Origin: Paenibacillus_S vulneris | GTDB taxonomy: Bacteria; Bacillota; Bacilli; Paenibacillales; NBRC-103111 | DNA: 64,000 bases | NCBI RefSeq assembly: GCF_039543185.1 | Contig: NZ_BAABJG010000008.1 | Coordinates: 1-64,000, forward strand | Direction: 5' to 3' | Position numbers and translations under genes: made by a program | Notes under the pieces: generated by a model | Told to the model about the DNA's origin: nothing | Databases searched by the model: none | The model's input: only the letters and a program-made list of their open reading frames with translations | Shown: piece after piece, positions 9,253 to 17,539 of the stretch | Numbering within the stretch: the first letter of the stretch is position 1 | Layout: each line of letters opens with the position of its first letter

Positions 9253-9981
9253 TTATAGGAAGGTGCGGGGGTCTACACCCCATTTATCGATAAATTTAGC
9301 GTAGTTGCGTTCCAGCAGCTCCTGGACCGATTCCTGGCTCTGCTTCTGGAAGCTTGCGCTTCCATGGTGGAAGATAAACGCATCTCCGGCAATCATAAGC
9401 CGAAATCCCGCTTGCCGGGCACGATAGCAATAATCGTCGTCTTCCAAGTGTCCTGGCGAGAATCGTTCATCCAGGAGGCCAATTCGATTCATTAGCTCCC
9501 GCTTGAATAAGAAGCATAGTCCGACAACTCGCTCCGTAGGCTGCCATTTCGTCGAGTCAGGCTGATTGTACCGTTCCGCCATATCGGTCACGTTAGTAAA
9601 AGGCTCTGTAATTTGCTGCTTTCCGCTCGCATAGTTGGTGACAGGTCCGACAATGCCGATATCGCTGGAGCTGTAAAGGCATCTCAGCATATGGTCCAGT
9701 GCTCGCTTGGTAAATAGCGTATCGTTGTTCAAGAGAAGCAGCGCATCCCCGACGGCAATGCGAAGACCGAAATTGCAGGCAGCGGGAAATCCGCGGTTGA
9801 AGGGGAGGGAAATCAGCTTGAGCTTTTCCTGAATGCAGTACTGGACGGAGCCGTCATTCGAGCCGTTATCCACCACAATAATTTCGTACGCCGTGCTGAT
9901 ATGCTCCCGAATGGATGCAATACAAGGCTTCAGCAAGTGAAGCCCGTTATAGTTCGGTATAATGATGCTGGTCATTTGCAT
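9253..9981 (-). CDS. GT2 family glycosyltransferase (rhamnosyltransferase-like)
   Basis: A 242-residue inverting GT-A glycosyltransferase. It has the GT2 opening TSIIIPNYNG, IIVVDNGSNDGS, the NDT metal-binding position in ALLLLNNDTLF, and a late acidic EDDDYCYRAR motif typical of WbbL/rhamnosyltransferase-like enzymes. ATG 9981 is chosen because AGGAGGA lies 7 nt upstream; the open frame extends to 10053 without support. Only 4 nt separate it from the preceding GT2 gene. Given the rml operon nearby, dTDP-rhamnose is a reasonable donor guess. Confidence 0.9.
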   Translation of the reverse strand: MQMTSIIIPNYNGLHLLKPCIASIREHISTAYEIIVVDNGSNDGSVQYCIQEKLKLISLPFNRGFPAACNFGLRIAVGDALLLLNNDTLFTKRALDHMLRCLYSSSDIGIVGPVTNYASGKQQITEPFTNVTDMAERYNQPDSTKWQPTERVVGLCFLFKRELMNRIGLLDERFSPGHLEDDDYCYRARQAGFRLMIAGDAFIFHHGSASFQKQSQESVQELLERNYAKFIDKWGVDPRTFL

Positions 9982-9985
9982 GCTA

Positions 9986-11134
9986 TTATCCTCCTGCGTA
10001 GCCTCTTTTGCGTTGGGTATCCACAAACTCCAGCCTTTCTCCAGCCCGTTCACCCGCTAGCCTGATCGCTTCAATATGATCTCCGATAATCAGCTCCGCC
10101 GTTCGGTTCTTCCTCCCGACGTTGCCCTCCCGCAGTTTGTTTCGGTTAATGACGTTAATGCTTCCCCCCGTACCGATATGCAATCCCTTCAATACCGCCA
10201 GCACTTGTGCTTTAGGGGGGACAATTAGGGAATGGGTCCCCATGGTCTCCACAGCCTTACGGGACAGAGCATGAGGTACGGCTGTCATGGAATTGGCGGC
10301 CAGGTCGGGCCGTTTGAGTGCGACATTCAAAAATTGCTTCATATGCGTGACGGAATCCGAATGTGCAAATGAAGATAAGAAAGGGGTCACATTGTTCAAT
10401 GCGACATCCAGCCCGTTTTCGATTCCATAGATAAAAGGAATCAGCTGCTCCGCCTGAATGGGAATGTCGCCGTCCAGGAACAGCAATATATCCGATTGTG
10501 CCAGATTGGCCCCAATGGCGCGTCCGACATCATGTCCTACTGCCTGCGGATACGATACGACGACAGCGTGGGATTTGCTGCGCGCAATTTCGAAGCTGTG
10601 ATCGGTTGACCCGTTGACAACAACATAAATCTCGTCCAGGGGCAGACGGTTTAATTGCTGTAAGATAGTCCCGATGGATTCTTCCTCATTTTTAACGGTC
10701 ACGATAGCCGCTATGGTCTTATTCGTGGGGACAAGGAGCCAGTCGTGGGGATGCTGGCCCTTGGCTTTGAAAAAGCCCCGAACATATCCTTTAGCGGCTT
10801 CCGCGTAATGCTTCCACGGCTCCCGGGTAATATGCAGTGACGGAATATGCTTCATCCAGTAACGGTTCAGCGCTTTTTTCTGGAAAGGCTCATGCTCGAT
10901 GGAGTACAGCAGACTGTCCTCCTTGCCGTATGCTTTGCCGGAACGATACGCATGGGAAGATGTCCTGACGGTAAGGAACTGGGCTCTTCTTTGTCTAGCA
11001 GCCGAACGGAGGGGCGTTCGCTTGTTTCTTTTCTTTAGCCTTGCTCTGCCCCTGGGGGCAGCCACTTTCCTTCGTTTTTGCGGCCGGGTACGGGTAATGG
11101 TTTTCTTGCCAGGTCGTTTATAAGCAGGTTGCAA
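9986..11134 (-). CDS. GT2 glycosyltransferase with basic N-terminal tail
   Basis: A 382-residue GT2 protein. Residues about 1-50 are an Arg/Lys-rich tail (KRRKVAAPRGRARLKKRNKR). The catalytic domain begins near residue 125 with TIAAIVTVKNEEES, then VVVNGSTDHSFEIA, GHDVGRAIGANLAQ and FLDGDI (DxD). It starts with TTG at 11134, preceded by GAGGTG. It is paralogous to the next upstream gene (shared GHDVGR and PHALSRKA motifs). A soluble cytosolic enzyme; sugar unknown. Confidence 0.87.
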   Translation of the reverse strand: MQPAYKRPGKKTITRTRPQKRRKVAAPRGRARLKKRNKRTPLRSAARQRRAQFLTVRTSSHAYRSGKAYGKEDSLLYSIEHEPFQKKALNRYWMKHIPSLHITREPWKHYAEAAKGYVRGFFKAKGQHPHDWLLVPTNKTIAAIVTVKNEEESIGTILQQLNRLPLDEIYVVVNGSTDHSFEIARSKSHAVVVSYPQAVGHDVGRAIGANLAQSDILLFLDGDIPIQAEQLIPFIYGIENGLDVALNNVTPFLSSFAHSDSVTHMKQFLNVALKRPDLAANSMTAVPHALSRKAVETMGTHSLIVPPKAQVLAVLKGLHIGTGGSINVINRNKLREGNVGRKNRTAELIIGDHIEAIRLAGERAGERLEFVDTQRKRGYAGG

Positions 11135-11141
11135 TTTCGTT

Positions 11142-11912
11142 TCACCTCACTAAGGACCGATTTCTGGCTAAATCCGAGTGATGAGCCCGTTCGTTAGTCG
11201 CCTGAACTAACCAATGTATAGCTTCCAGATGATCACCGACTATTAAATCCCGAAGCGGATCGACCCCATGGTTTCTTCTGCGTATCGGATTCACTGTGCT
11301 GACATCGACGTGATGCACCGCTTCTACCCGAAGCTGCTTGACTAGAGCTATTGTCTGTGCTTTGGGAGGGACGGATAAATGCTCCGCACCGATCGTATTC
11401 AAGGCCCTTCTGCTTAGGGCGTGAGGGATGGCGGTCATGGAGCAGCCGCGTAAATCACTGCGGCCGAGCATGCTGTTCAAGGCGTGCTTGGCGAGCACCA
11501 CCGGATGCACCTGTTGGGTCTGCACGGGACCGGAATACCGGTTCAGGGCTACGTCAACTCCATGACGAACCGCTCGAATAAATGGGAGAAGCTGGGCTGC
11601 CGGAATTATGATATCCCCGTCCATGAAAAGCAAAATATCTCCCGTCGCATGCAAAGCGCCGACACTTCGTCCGACATCATGTCCAAGAGGATGCTCGAAG
11701 CTGATGACGCGGGCACCTTTGGCCAGCGCTACTTCTTTGGACCCGTCGGTAGAGCCGTTAGCGACAACGATAATTTCCAGCGGATTCAGCTTACGGGCTT
11801 CCCTCAGCACCGAACGCAATGTTTTCTTCTCGTTCATTACCGGAATAATAACCGATACCCTGGATGAGGATGGAGAGCCGGCAGCTGGCATGGATTTGCG
11901 TTTTTGCCGCAT
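11142..11912 (-). CDS. GT2 family glycosyltransferase
   Basis: A 256-residue GT2 enzyme, paralogue of its downstream neighbour. It has VSVIIPVMNEKKTLRS, IIVVANGSTDGSKEVA, GHDVGRSVGALHA and FMDGDI. The N-terminus is basic (RQKRKS). The open frame extends to a GTG at 11996, but I prefer ATG 11912 because AGAGGAG lies upstream; ATG 11933 is another option. First gene of a three-gene GT2 operon on the minus strand, divergent from the acyltransferase gene at 12108. Confidence 0.85.
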   Translation of the reverse strand: MRQKRKSMPAAGSPSSSRVSVIIPVMNEKKTLRSVLREARKLNPLEIIVVANGSTDGSKEVALAKGARVISFEHPLGHDVGRSVGALHATGDILLFMDGDIIIPAAQLLPFIRAVRHGVDVALNRYSGPVQTQQVHPVVLAKHALNSMLGRSDLRGCSMTAIPHALSRRALNTIGAEHLSVPPKAQTIALVKQLRVEAVHHVDVSTVNPIRRRNHGVDPLRDLIVGDHLEAIHWLVQATNERAHHSDLARNRSLVR

Positions 11913-12107
11913 TCGTTGTACAACTCCTCTCATCGGTTTTAGTACAAATAGTCGTATATCGATTCGTACAATAGTTATCTTATGTACTTTTGTCACGGGA
12001 GAGAGGGCTATAGCATATAAGGGATGAAAAGGGCGCTCGATAGGTGCATAGATGATTTAAATCAAAGCATACAATAATGTAATTCATAGGGATTGGGGGT
12101 CATATGA

Positions 12108-12737
12108 TTGCGTCGAGTCGTCATTATCGGAGCGGGCGGGCATGCAAAGGTCGTCATGGATATTTTGAAATCGAACCGTGCCTTGGAAATTATTGGATGT
12201 ACGGATAAACAATTAGCAGGAACCCAAGTATTAGGCGTCCCTGTCCTAGGGGATGACTCGGTTCTTCCGGAGCTGTACGGCCAGGGGGTTCGGCATGCCT
12301 TTATTGCAATCGGAGATAATAAGCTTCGAAGGCTGCTGGCCCGCAAAGCTACGGAGCTGGGGTATGAATTAATCAACGCGGTGAGTCCTCACGCTTACGT
12401 GGCTGAAGCAGCTTCTCTAGGGGCTGGCGTTGCGGTAATGGCGGGGGCAGTCATTCATCCGGATGTCCGAATAGGAGATAACAGCATTATTAATACGCAG
12501 GCTTCTGTAGATCATGACTGTGTGATCGGAGAGGCGTGTCATGTGGCGCCGGGTGCAACTCTGTCGGGAACCGTCACTGTAGGAGACGGAACGTTCCTTG
12601 GTACCGGGACCAAGGTCATCGACGGTGTTCGAATTGGCTCTTGGTCCGTACTCGGAGCCGGTTCCGTAGTCGTCAAGGATATACCGGACAGCTGTCTCGC
12701 CTTCGGCGTACCGGCGCGCATCATCCGGCAGCTGTAG
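12108..12737 (+). CDS. NeuD/PglD/PerB-type sugar O/N-acyltransferase
   Basis: A 209-residue left-handed beta-helix acetyltransferase. The N-terminal nucleotide-binding loop is VVIIGAGGHAKVV. The C-terminal hexapeptide repeats contain the catalytic His in ASVDHDC and a second His in GEACHVAPGA. Family members N-acetylate 4-amino-6-deoxy sugar nucleotides or O-acetylate sialic acid. With manC, gmd and a perosamine-synthase-like aminotransferase in the locus, GDP-perosamine N-acetylation is the best guess. It starts with TTG at 12108 after GGGGGT; the ATG at 12104 is out of frame. Confidence 0.88.
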   Translation: MRRVVIIGAGGHAKVVMDILKSNRALEIIGCTDKQLAGTQVLGVPVLGDDSVLPELYGQGVRHAFIAIGDNKLRRLLARKATELGYELINAVSPHAYVAEAASLGAGVAVMAGAVIHPDVRIGDNSIINTQASVDHDCVIGEACHVAPGATLSGTVTVGDGTFLGTGTKVIDGVRIGSWSVLGAGSVVVKDIPDSCLAFGVPARIIRQL

Positions 12738-12748
12738 CCTATAAACCT

Positions 12749-12787
12749 AAAAAGACGCTTCCCGTTCGTCAGGGGAGGCGTCTTTTT
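12749..12787 (+). terminator. Rho-independent terminator
   Basis: AAAAAGACGC at 12749-12758 pairs with GCGTCTTTTT at 12778-12787. It ends transcription of the acyltransferase gene and, being symmetric, may also serve the convergent aminotransferase gene. Confidence 0.85.
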
Positions 12788-12881
12788 GGTGTTTTGGGGC
12801 ATTAGGGGTGAATAGAGGCTGAAACCCATCCGGTTTATCCATTCGTTTAGTGCGGGTCGTCCGGGAAACACGCCGATAGAC

Positions 12882-14015
12882 TTAATTCTGTTCGGCAGCC
12901 TTCACTTCAGCGGCGACCTGTTTAACCATTGCCGCAATATGCTGGATATCCTCCGGCGTCAGGCTGCCGTAGCTTGGCAAATTGATCCCCTGAGCGCAAA
13001 TGCGGTTGGATACCGGAAACTCATCGGCTGGCTGTAAATGCTGATAAGGAGGCAGCTTGTGCATCGGGTAAAAGAACGGCCTGGTTTCAATCCCTAACGC
13101 GTACAGACGCCGCATCACCTCATCCCGCTGCTCTTCCGTAAACTCATGGAAGACGGCGCTGAACATCCAGTATACGTTCTTAGCCCATTCCTTCTCCACG
13201 GGCAGGGTAATAAGGTCGCTGTCCTTCAACTGCTCCACATATTGTCCGGCAACTTGAATCCGCCGCTCGATATGCCATTTAGCCTGCTCCAGCTGCGCCA
13301 GGCCAATCGCGGCTTGAATGTTGGTCATCCGGTAGTTGTACCCGATCACAGGGTACCAGTAACGACGCTGAGGGTCCATTCCCTGCCCTTTTAATAGAGC
13401 GATTGTCCGGGCGATGGAATCGTCGTCGGTGGTGATCATTCCTCCTTCGCCGGTGGTCAGTATTTTATTGCCGAATAGACTGAATATGGCTGTGTGGCCA
13501 AGAGAGCCTACCATGCGTCCTTTATACTGGGCACCTACGGCCTCCGCGGCGTCCTCGATGACGAACAAGCCGTGCCGGCCGGCGATCTCGAGAATCGGGT
13601 CCATGTCGGCCGAATGGCCGTACAGATGCACAGCGATGATCCCTTTCGTGCGCGGGGTTATTTTTGCTTCGATTTTCCGGGGATCGATATTCCAGGTATC
13701 CGGTTCCGAGTCGACGAAAACGGGCTTAGCATTGCAGTAGGTTACTGCGTTGGCCGTCGCGATGAAAGTAAACGTAGGCACGATAACTTCATCCCCCGGA
13801 CCAACGCCATGGGCCAGCAGGGCGAGATGAAGGGCCGTCGTACCGTTGCTGCATGCCAGAGCGTGCTTGGTCGTGCACAGCTCGGCAAAGCCCTGCTCGA
13901 ATTTTTTGATATAAGAGCCGTTTGAGGAAATCCAGGTAGAGTCAAGGCAGTCGTTGACATATTTTTTTTCATTACCATTTAAGATTGGGAGTGCAACAGG
14001 ATAAAAGTTGCCCAA
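12882..14015 (-). CDS. DegT/DnrJ/EryC1 aminotransferase, perosamine-synthase-like
   Basis: A PLP-dependent sugar-nucleotide aminotransferase of 377 residues. It shows SNGTTALHLAL, GDEVIVPTFTFIATANAV, EDAAEAVGA and SLFGNKILTTGEGGM, in which Lys would hold PLP. The last motif with a Lys and the DTWNID stretch resemble GDP-perosamine synthases; B. subtilis SpsC belongs to the same superfamily. The predicted reaction is transamination of GDP-4-keto-6-deoxymannose to GDP-perosamine, using the gmd product. It starts with TTG at 14015, 8 nt after AGGAGG. A related dTDP or UDP substrate cannot be excluded. Confidence 0.9.
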   Translation of the reverse strand: MGNFYPVALPILNGNEKKYVNDCLDSTWISSNGSYIKKFEQGFAELCTTKHALACSNGTTALHLALLAHGVGPGDEVIVPTFTFIATANAVTYCNAKPVFVDSEPDTWNIDPRKIEAKITPRTKGIIAVHLYGHSADMDPILEIAGRHGLFVIEDAAEAVGAQYKGRMVGSLGHTAIFSLFGNKILTTGEGGMITTDDDSIARTIALLKGQGMDPQRRYWYPVIGYNYRMTNIQAAIGLAQLEQAKWHIERRIQVAGQYVEQLKDSDLITLPVEKEWAKNVYWMFSAVFHEFTEEQRDEVMRRLYALGIETRPFFYPMHKLPPYQHLQPADEFPVSNRICAQGINLPSYGSLTPEDIQHIAAMVKQVAAEVKAAEQN

Positions 14016-14027
14016 TTTGTATCCCTC

Positions 14028-14189
14028 CTAGTAGGGCGGCACCGTGCGGAACATGTAAATGATGAACGGTGCATAAGTGATTGAAACATGACTATTCGAT
14101 AATATATGCACTTTCTCGGAAAACGGGGTCAAGGTACACCGCTTAACAAGGCCCATTTTGGGAGAGAAGAAACCAGCGAGGGATTTCAT
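14028..14189 (-). CDS. Possible small protein ahead of the aminotransferase
   Basis: A 53-residue open frame with a near-ideal AGGAGG seven bases before ATG 14189. It ends 12 nt before the aminotransferase start. The sequence (MKSLAGFFSPKMGLVKR, ending FRTVPPY) has no recognised family or clear signal peptide. The strong Shine-Dalgarno and position suggest a translated leader or small gene, but low complexity of evidence keeps this tentative. Confidence 0.4.
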   Translation of the reverse strand: MKSLAGFFSPKMGLVKRCTLTPFSEKVHILSNSHVSITYAPFIIYMFRTVPPY

Positions 14190-14315
14190 AATCCTCCTGT
14201 CCGGGTTCAAGATGAAGACCGTGATAAGCACCCACACACATCATTTTGCATAACAGTATGATATGGGTAGCATAAAAGGCGATTTTGGTAGCCCGTATTG
14301 AATTGGAGGAGAACG

Positions 14316-15488
14316 ATGTTGATTAAGCCTTCCGTTATTTATCAGCAAGAACCGTTAATCGCAAAATATGAGCAGGTTGTAACCACTGCAGAATGCCGGC
14401 AGTTAATTGAAATGGCCCAAAATTCTCTTCAGCCTGCCAAAGTCATAGGACAAACGGAGGTAGTAACCTCGGATTTCAGAAAGTCGGATTTTGCCTGGTT
14501 TAACCATCATGCCAATGAAACGGTAATCCGGGTGTGTAAGCGGGTCGCTTCCATCGTTGGGCAGCCTCTTCATTACGCGGAAAATCTTCAGATTGCAAGA
14601 TACCTCGTTGGCGGTAAGTTCGGTGCCCATTATGATACTTATGATTTGTCCACGGTGGCCGGCAAAAATTTCTTTCATCAAGGAGGGCAAAGGCTGTACA
14701 CGGCACTGCTGTACCTGAATTCAACAAATGCCGGGGGCGAAACCTACTTTCCTGAGCTGAACCTGGACATTGTTCCGACGGAAGGCACTCTATTGGTTTT
14801 TGAGAACTGCAAAAAAGGTACGAATGAAACGCATCCGCTATCCTTGCACGGCTCGCGGGAGCTGAAGGAAGGGGAGAAATGGATCGCTACTTTATGGTTC
14901 CGGGAGAAGGCTCAGTACGTCGCTCCATGGACTCAAGCTGCAGTTGAAGAACAAATGCTGCCCGAGAATAAGGAACCTCAGGCCGAACGCATGGAGCCGA
15001 TGTCTGTCTCGGGCATGCCGGATCCAGAACCAGCTACAGCTTCCACTTCGGGAAGCCAAACGCTATCCGCTAAGGTCGTTGCGAAAGGGAGCGGAGGGAA
15101 GCGGGAAATTCATTTCCGCGGATTTACAGTGCAGACCAATTACATGGCGGAGGATGGTCAGTATGATCGGGGGCCGAGTCCAGGGGAAATGATTCTAGGG
15201 GCACTGGGCAGCTGCGTAACTCAAACCGCATTGGCATTGGCGGCAGAGAGAAAGATCGTACTGCAAAAGGTTGAAGTGGAGGTCGAGGGAGAGCTGGCCC
15301 AAAATGATCCGTGGAGTGCGCCTTCCCTTCATACCATATCCTATCAACTTAGCATTGTTTCGCCGGAATCTACAGACACCATACTCAAGCTGCACAATGC
15401 GGTCACCAGAGTATGCCCTAGCTTGCATCTGTTAACCGATCCACAAACCGTTCGCAGGACATTTGTACACGTGCAGCCGACGCAATAA
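14316..15488 (+). CDS. Prolyl-4-hydroxylase domain fused to OsmC domain
   Basis: A 390-residue fusion. Residues 1-200 are a 2-oxoglutarate/Fe(II) oxygenase of the prolyl 4-hydroxylase type: iron ligands H105 and D107 (GAHYDTY) and H178 (LSLHGS), with K188 (GEKWIATLWF) for 2-oxoglutarate. After a Pro/Glu/Ser-rich linker, residues about 250-390 match OsmC/Ohr-like proteins (GPSPGEMILGALGSCVTQT). P4Hs hydroxylate proline in collagen-like or other proteins; OsmC proteins handle peroxides. A collagen-like spore protein is encoded at 41358. ATG 14316 follows GGAGGA. The fusion is unusual; no frameshift is evident. Confidence 0.88.
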   Translation: MLIKPSVIYQQEPLIAKYEQVVTTAECRQLIEMAQNSLQPAKVIGQTEVVTSDFRKSDFAWFNHHANETVIRVCKRVASIVGQPLHYAENLQIARYLVGGKFGAHYDTYDLSTVAGKNFFHQGGQRLYTALLYLNSTNAGGETYFPELNLDIVPTEGTLLVFENCKKGTNETHPLSLHGSRELKEGEKWIATLWFREKAQYVAPWTQAAVEEQMLPENKEPQAERMEPMSVSGMPDPEPATASTSGSQTLSAKVVAKGSGGKREIHFRGFTVQTNYMAEDGQYDRGPSPGEMILGALGSCVTQTALALAAERKIVLQKVEVEVEGELAQNDPWSAPSLHTISYQLSIVSPESTDTILKLHNAVTRVCPSLHLLTDPQTVRRTFVHVQPTQ

Positions 15489-15797
15489 AAGAGCAATCTA
15501 GCTGCGGTATAACATCGCACAAGTATTGCGGTTTCAACATTACGGCATGGTTGCTTTCCGACCTGCCTATCGGAATCTCATGCTCTTCTTATGGAGTATG
15601 GGATTTTTTTTATTAGTGAACGGACTCAACCCCACTTTGTGGGGCTATTTTGTTCCTTGGCCATAACTACCGGACAACAGCCAATTTTTACTCCGGTGAG
15701 GTATCCGTCTATATGCTCCTATGTGTACGAGAATATCATTAACTAGAGTGTGTGGCGCAAGCTGGAGGTAAAAGCTGTAGGGAAAGGAGTTGTATGC
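15489..15797. other. 309-nt intergenic stretch with terminator
   Basis: It contains the hairpin of the hydroxylase gene (15575-15611) and then the leader of the rml operon. No convincing open frame or consensus promoter was seen; a CATTAACTA at about 15737 resembles a SigK -10 with one mismatch but lacks a matching -35. Confidence 0.5.
15575..15611 (+). terminator. Rho-independent terminator
   Basis: ATCTCATGCTC at 15575-15585 pairs (with G-T pairs) with GAGTATGGGAT at 15594-15604, followed by eight T. It ends the hydroxylase-OsmC transcript. Confidence 0.7.
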
Positions 15798-16520
15798 ATG
15801 AGAGGAATTATTTTGGCCGGCGGTACGGGTACGAGGCTTCGTCCGCTGACGAATTTGGTTAACAAACATCTTCTGCCAGTAGGAAAGTACCCTATGATTC
15901 ATTACGCAATAGACAAGATGGTATCGCTCGGAATCAAGCAAATTCTTCTGGTCATAGGCAAGCCATCCGCCGGTTTGTTTACGGAATATATAGGAAGCGG
16001 GCAGCAATGGGGGGTTAGCATCACGTACAAAATCCAGGAGGAGGCCGGGGGGATTGCAGAAGCACTGGCGCTGGCAGAGGATTTCGTTCCTGCTGATGAG
16101 AGCATGCTGGTGATTCTCGGGGATAATCTTTTTCAGGACAATCTGCATCCGGCGGTAAAAGCTTACACGAAACAGCCTCGGGGGGCTCATGTGTTTCTGA
16201 AGTCCGTGCCGGACCCGTCCCGTTATGGCGTTCCGGTAATGGAAGAAGGCCGTATTACACTAATCGAAGAGAAGCCAGACAACCCGCAATCGAATTACTG
16301 CGTGACAGGCATTTATATGTATGATTCACAGGTTTTCGATATTATTCGAACGATAAAGCCTTCCTCCAGAGGAGAGCTGGAAATCACCGACGTGAATAAT
16401 GCCTATGCCGCCAAAAAAGAATTGTCCTATAGTATATTGTCCGGATGGTGGACAGATGCAGGAACCCATGACTCCTTGCAGGAAGCAAGCGAGAAGCTGA
16501 GAGGAAGTGATGCGGAATGA
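15798..16520 (+). CDS. rmlA: Glucose-1-phosphate thymidylyltransferase (RmlA/SpsI-like)
   Basis: First enzyme of dTDP-rhamnose synthesis: dTTP plus glucose-1-phosphate to dTDP-glucose. It shows GIILAGGTGTRLRPLT, NKHLLPVGKYPMIHYAI, ILGDNLF, EEKP and GWWTDAGTHDSL. At 240 residues it is the short RmlA form, like SpsI of B. subtilis, lacking the C-terminal extension of about 50 residues found in housekeeping RmlA. ATG 15798 follows GGAAAGGAG. First gene of an operon whose next three genes overlap or nearly overlap. Confidence 0.93.
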   Translation: MRGIILAGGTGTRLRPLTNLVNKHLLPVGKYPMIHYAIDKMVSLGIKQILLVIGKPSAGLFTEYIGSGQQWGVSITYKIQEEAGGIAEALALAEDFVPADESMLVILGDNLFQDNLHPAVKAYTKQPRGAHVFLKSVPDPSRYGVPVMEEGRITLIEEKPDNPQSNYCVTGIYMYDSQVFDIIRTIKPSSRGELEITDVNNAYAAKKELSYSILSGWWTDAGTHDSLQEASEKLRGSDAE

Positions 16521-17539
16521 GCACGTTGTTGGTTACCGGGGGCATGGGCTTTATCGGAAGCAACTTCATTCTGTATTGGCTCCAAAACCATCCTAAGGAT
16601 CGGGTAATCAACTACGATCTGCTGACGTATGCCGGAAACCCTGCCAATGTTGCCTCTGTGCAACATTTATCGAATTACCGTTTTATAAAAGGGGATATTG
16701 CGGATGTAGCGCTTCTAGAAAGGGTCATGCTGGAGGAGCAGGTCGATTGCATCGTACATTTTGCGGCGGAATCGCATGTAGATCGAAGCATTGAAGATGC
16801 TTCCGTGTTTGTCCGTACTAATGTGTTAGGTACGCAGGGGGTATTGGAGGCGGCAAGGAAATGCGGGGTCCGCCGTATGGTCCATGTGTCCACCGATGAA
16901 GTGTATGGAACGCTGGGGAAGGAAGGTTATTTTACCGAGCAAACGCCGCTTTCCCCGAACAGTCCCTACTCTGCGAGTAAAGCCGGATCGGATTTCATGG
17001 CTCGCGCTTATTACGAAACGTATGGTTTGCCGGTTATGATCACACGCTGTTCCAAAAATTTCGGCCCCTACCAATATCCGGAGAAGCTGATCCCCAAGAT
17101 TATCACGAGGGCGCTTCTGGATCAACCGATTCCTGTGTATGGGGACGGACAGAATGTAAGAGATTGGCTTCATGTGGAGGATCACTGCTCGGCAATTGAG
17201 CGGGTGCTGGAATCCGGCAAGCCGGGGCAGGTATACAATATTGGCGGAAACAGCGAACGATCCAATATCGAGGTCGTCACCGAAATACTTAAGCGGCTGG
17301 GTAAACCGGAAACACTCATTCAATTTGTCGCCGACAGACCCGGACATGACCGCCGATATGCTATTGATGCATCCAAAATAAGAGAGGAGCTCGGCTGGGC
17401 CCCCCGTTATTCATTCCAGGAGGGAATTGCTCAAACCGTGGATTGGTACGCGTTACACACGGGTTGGTGGAAACAACTTGCCGGAGATGTCCCTGAAAGC
17501 CATGCCGGGGACGATGACGGAGGTGAGCCCGAAGGATGA
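16517..17539 (+). CDS. rmlB: dTDP-glucose 4,6-dehydratase (RmlB/SpsJ-like)
   Basis: Extended SDR of 340 residues converting dTDP-glucose to dTDP-4-keto-6-deoxyglucose with bound NAD. Motifs: TGGMGFIGSNF, HFAAESHVDRSI, VSTDEVYGTL (Thr-Asp-Glu catalytic), YSASKAGSDF (Y-x-x-x-K) and DWLHVEDHC. It overlaps rmlA by four bases (ATGA), showing coupled translation. Second step of the rhamnose pathway. Confidence 0.95.
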   Translation: MSTLLVTGGMGFIGSNFILYWLQNHPKDRVINYDLLTYAGNPANVASVQHLSNYRFIKGDIADVALLERVMLEEQVDCIVHFAAESHVDRSIEDASVFVRTNVLGTQGVLEAARKCGVRRMVHVSTDEVYGTLGKEGYFTEQTPLSPNSPYSASKAGSDFMARAYYETYGLPVMITRCSKNFGPYQYPEKLIPKIITRALLDQPIPVYGDGQNVRDWLHVEDHCSAIERVLESGKPGQVYNIGGNSERSNIEVVTEILKRLGKPETLIQFVADRPGHDRRYAIDASKIREELGWAPRYSFQEGIAQTVDWYALHTGWWKQLAGDVPESHAGDDDGGEPEG

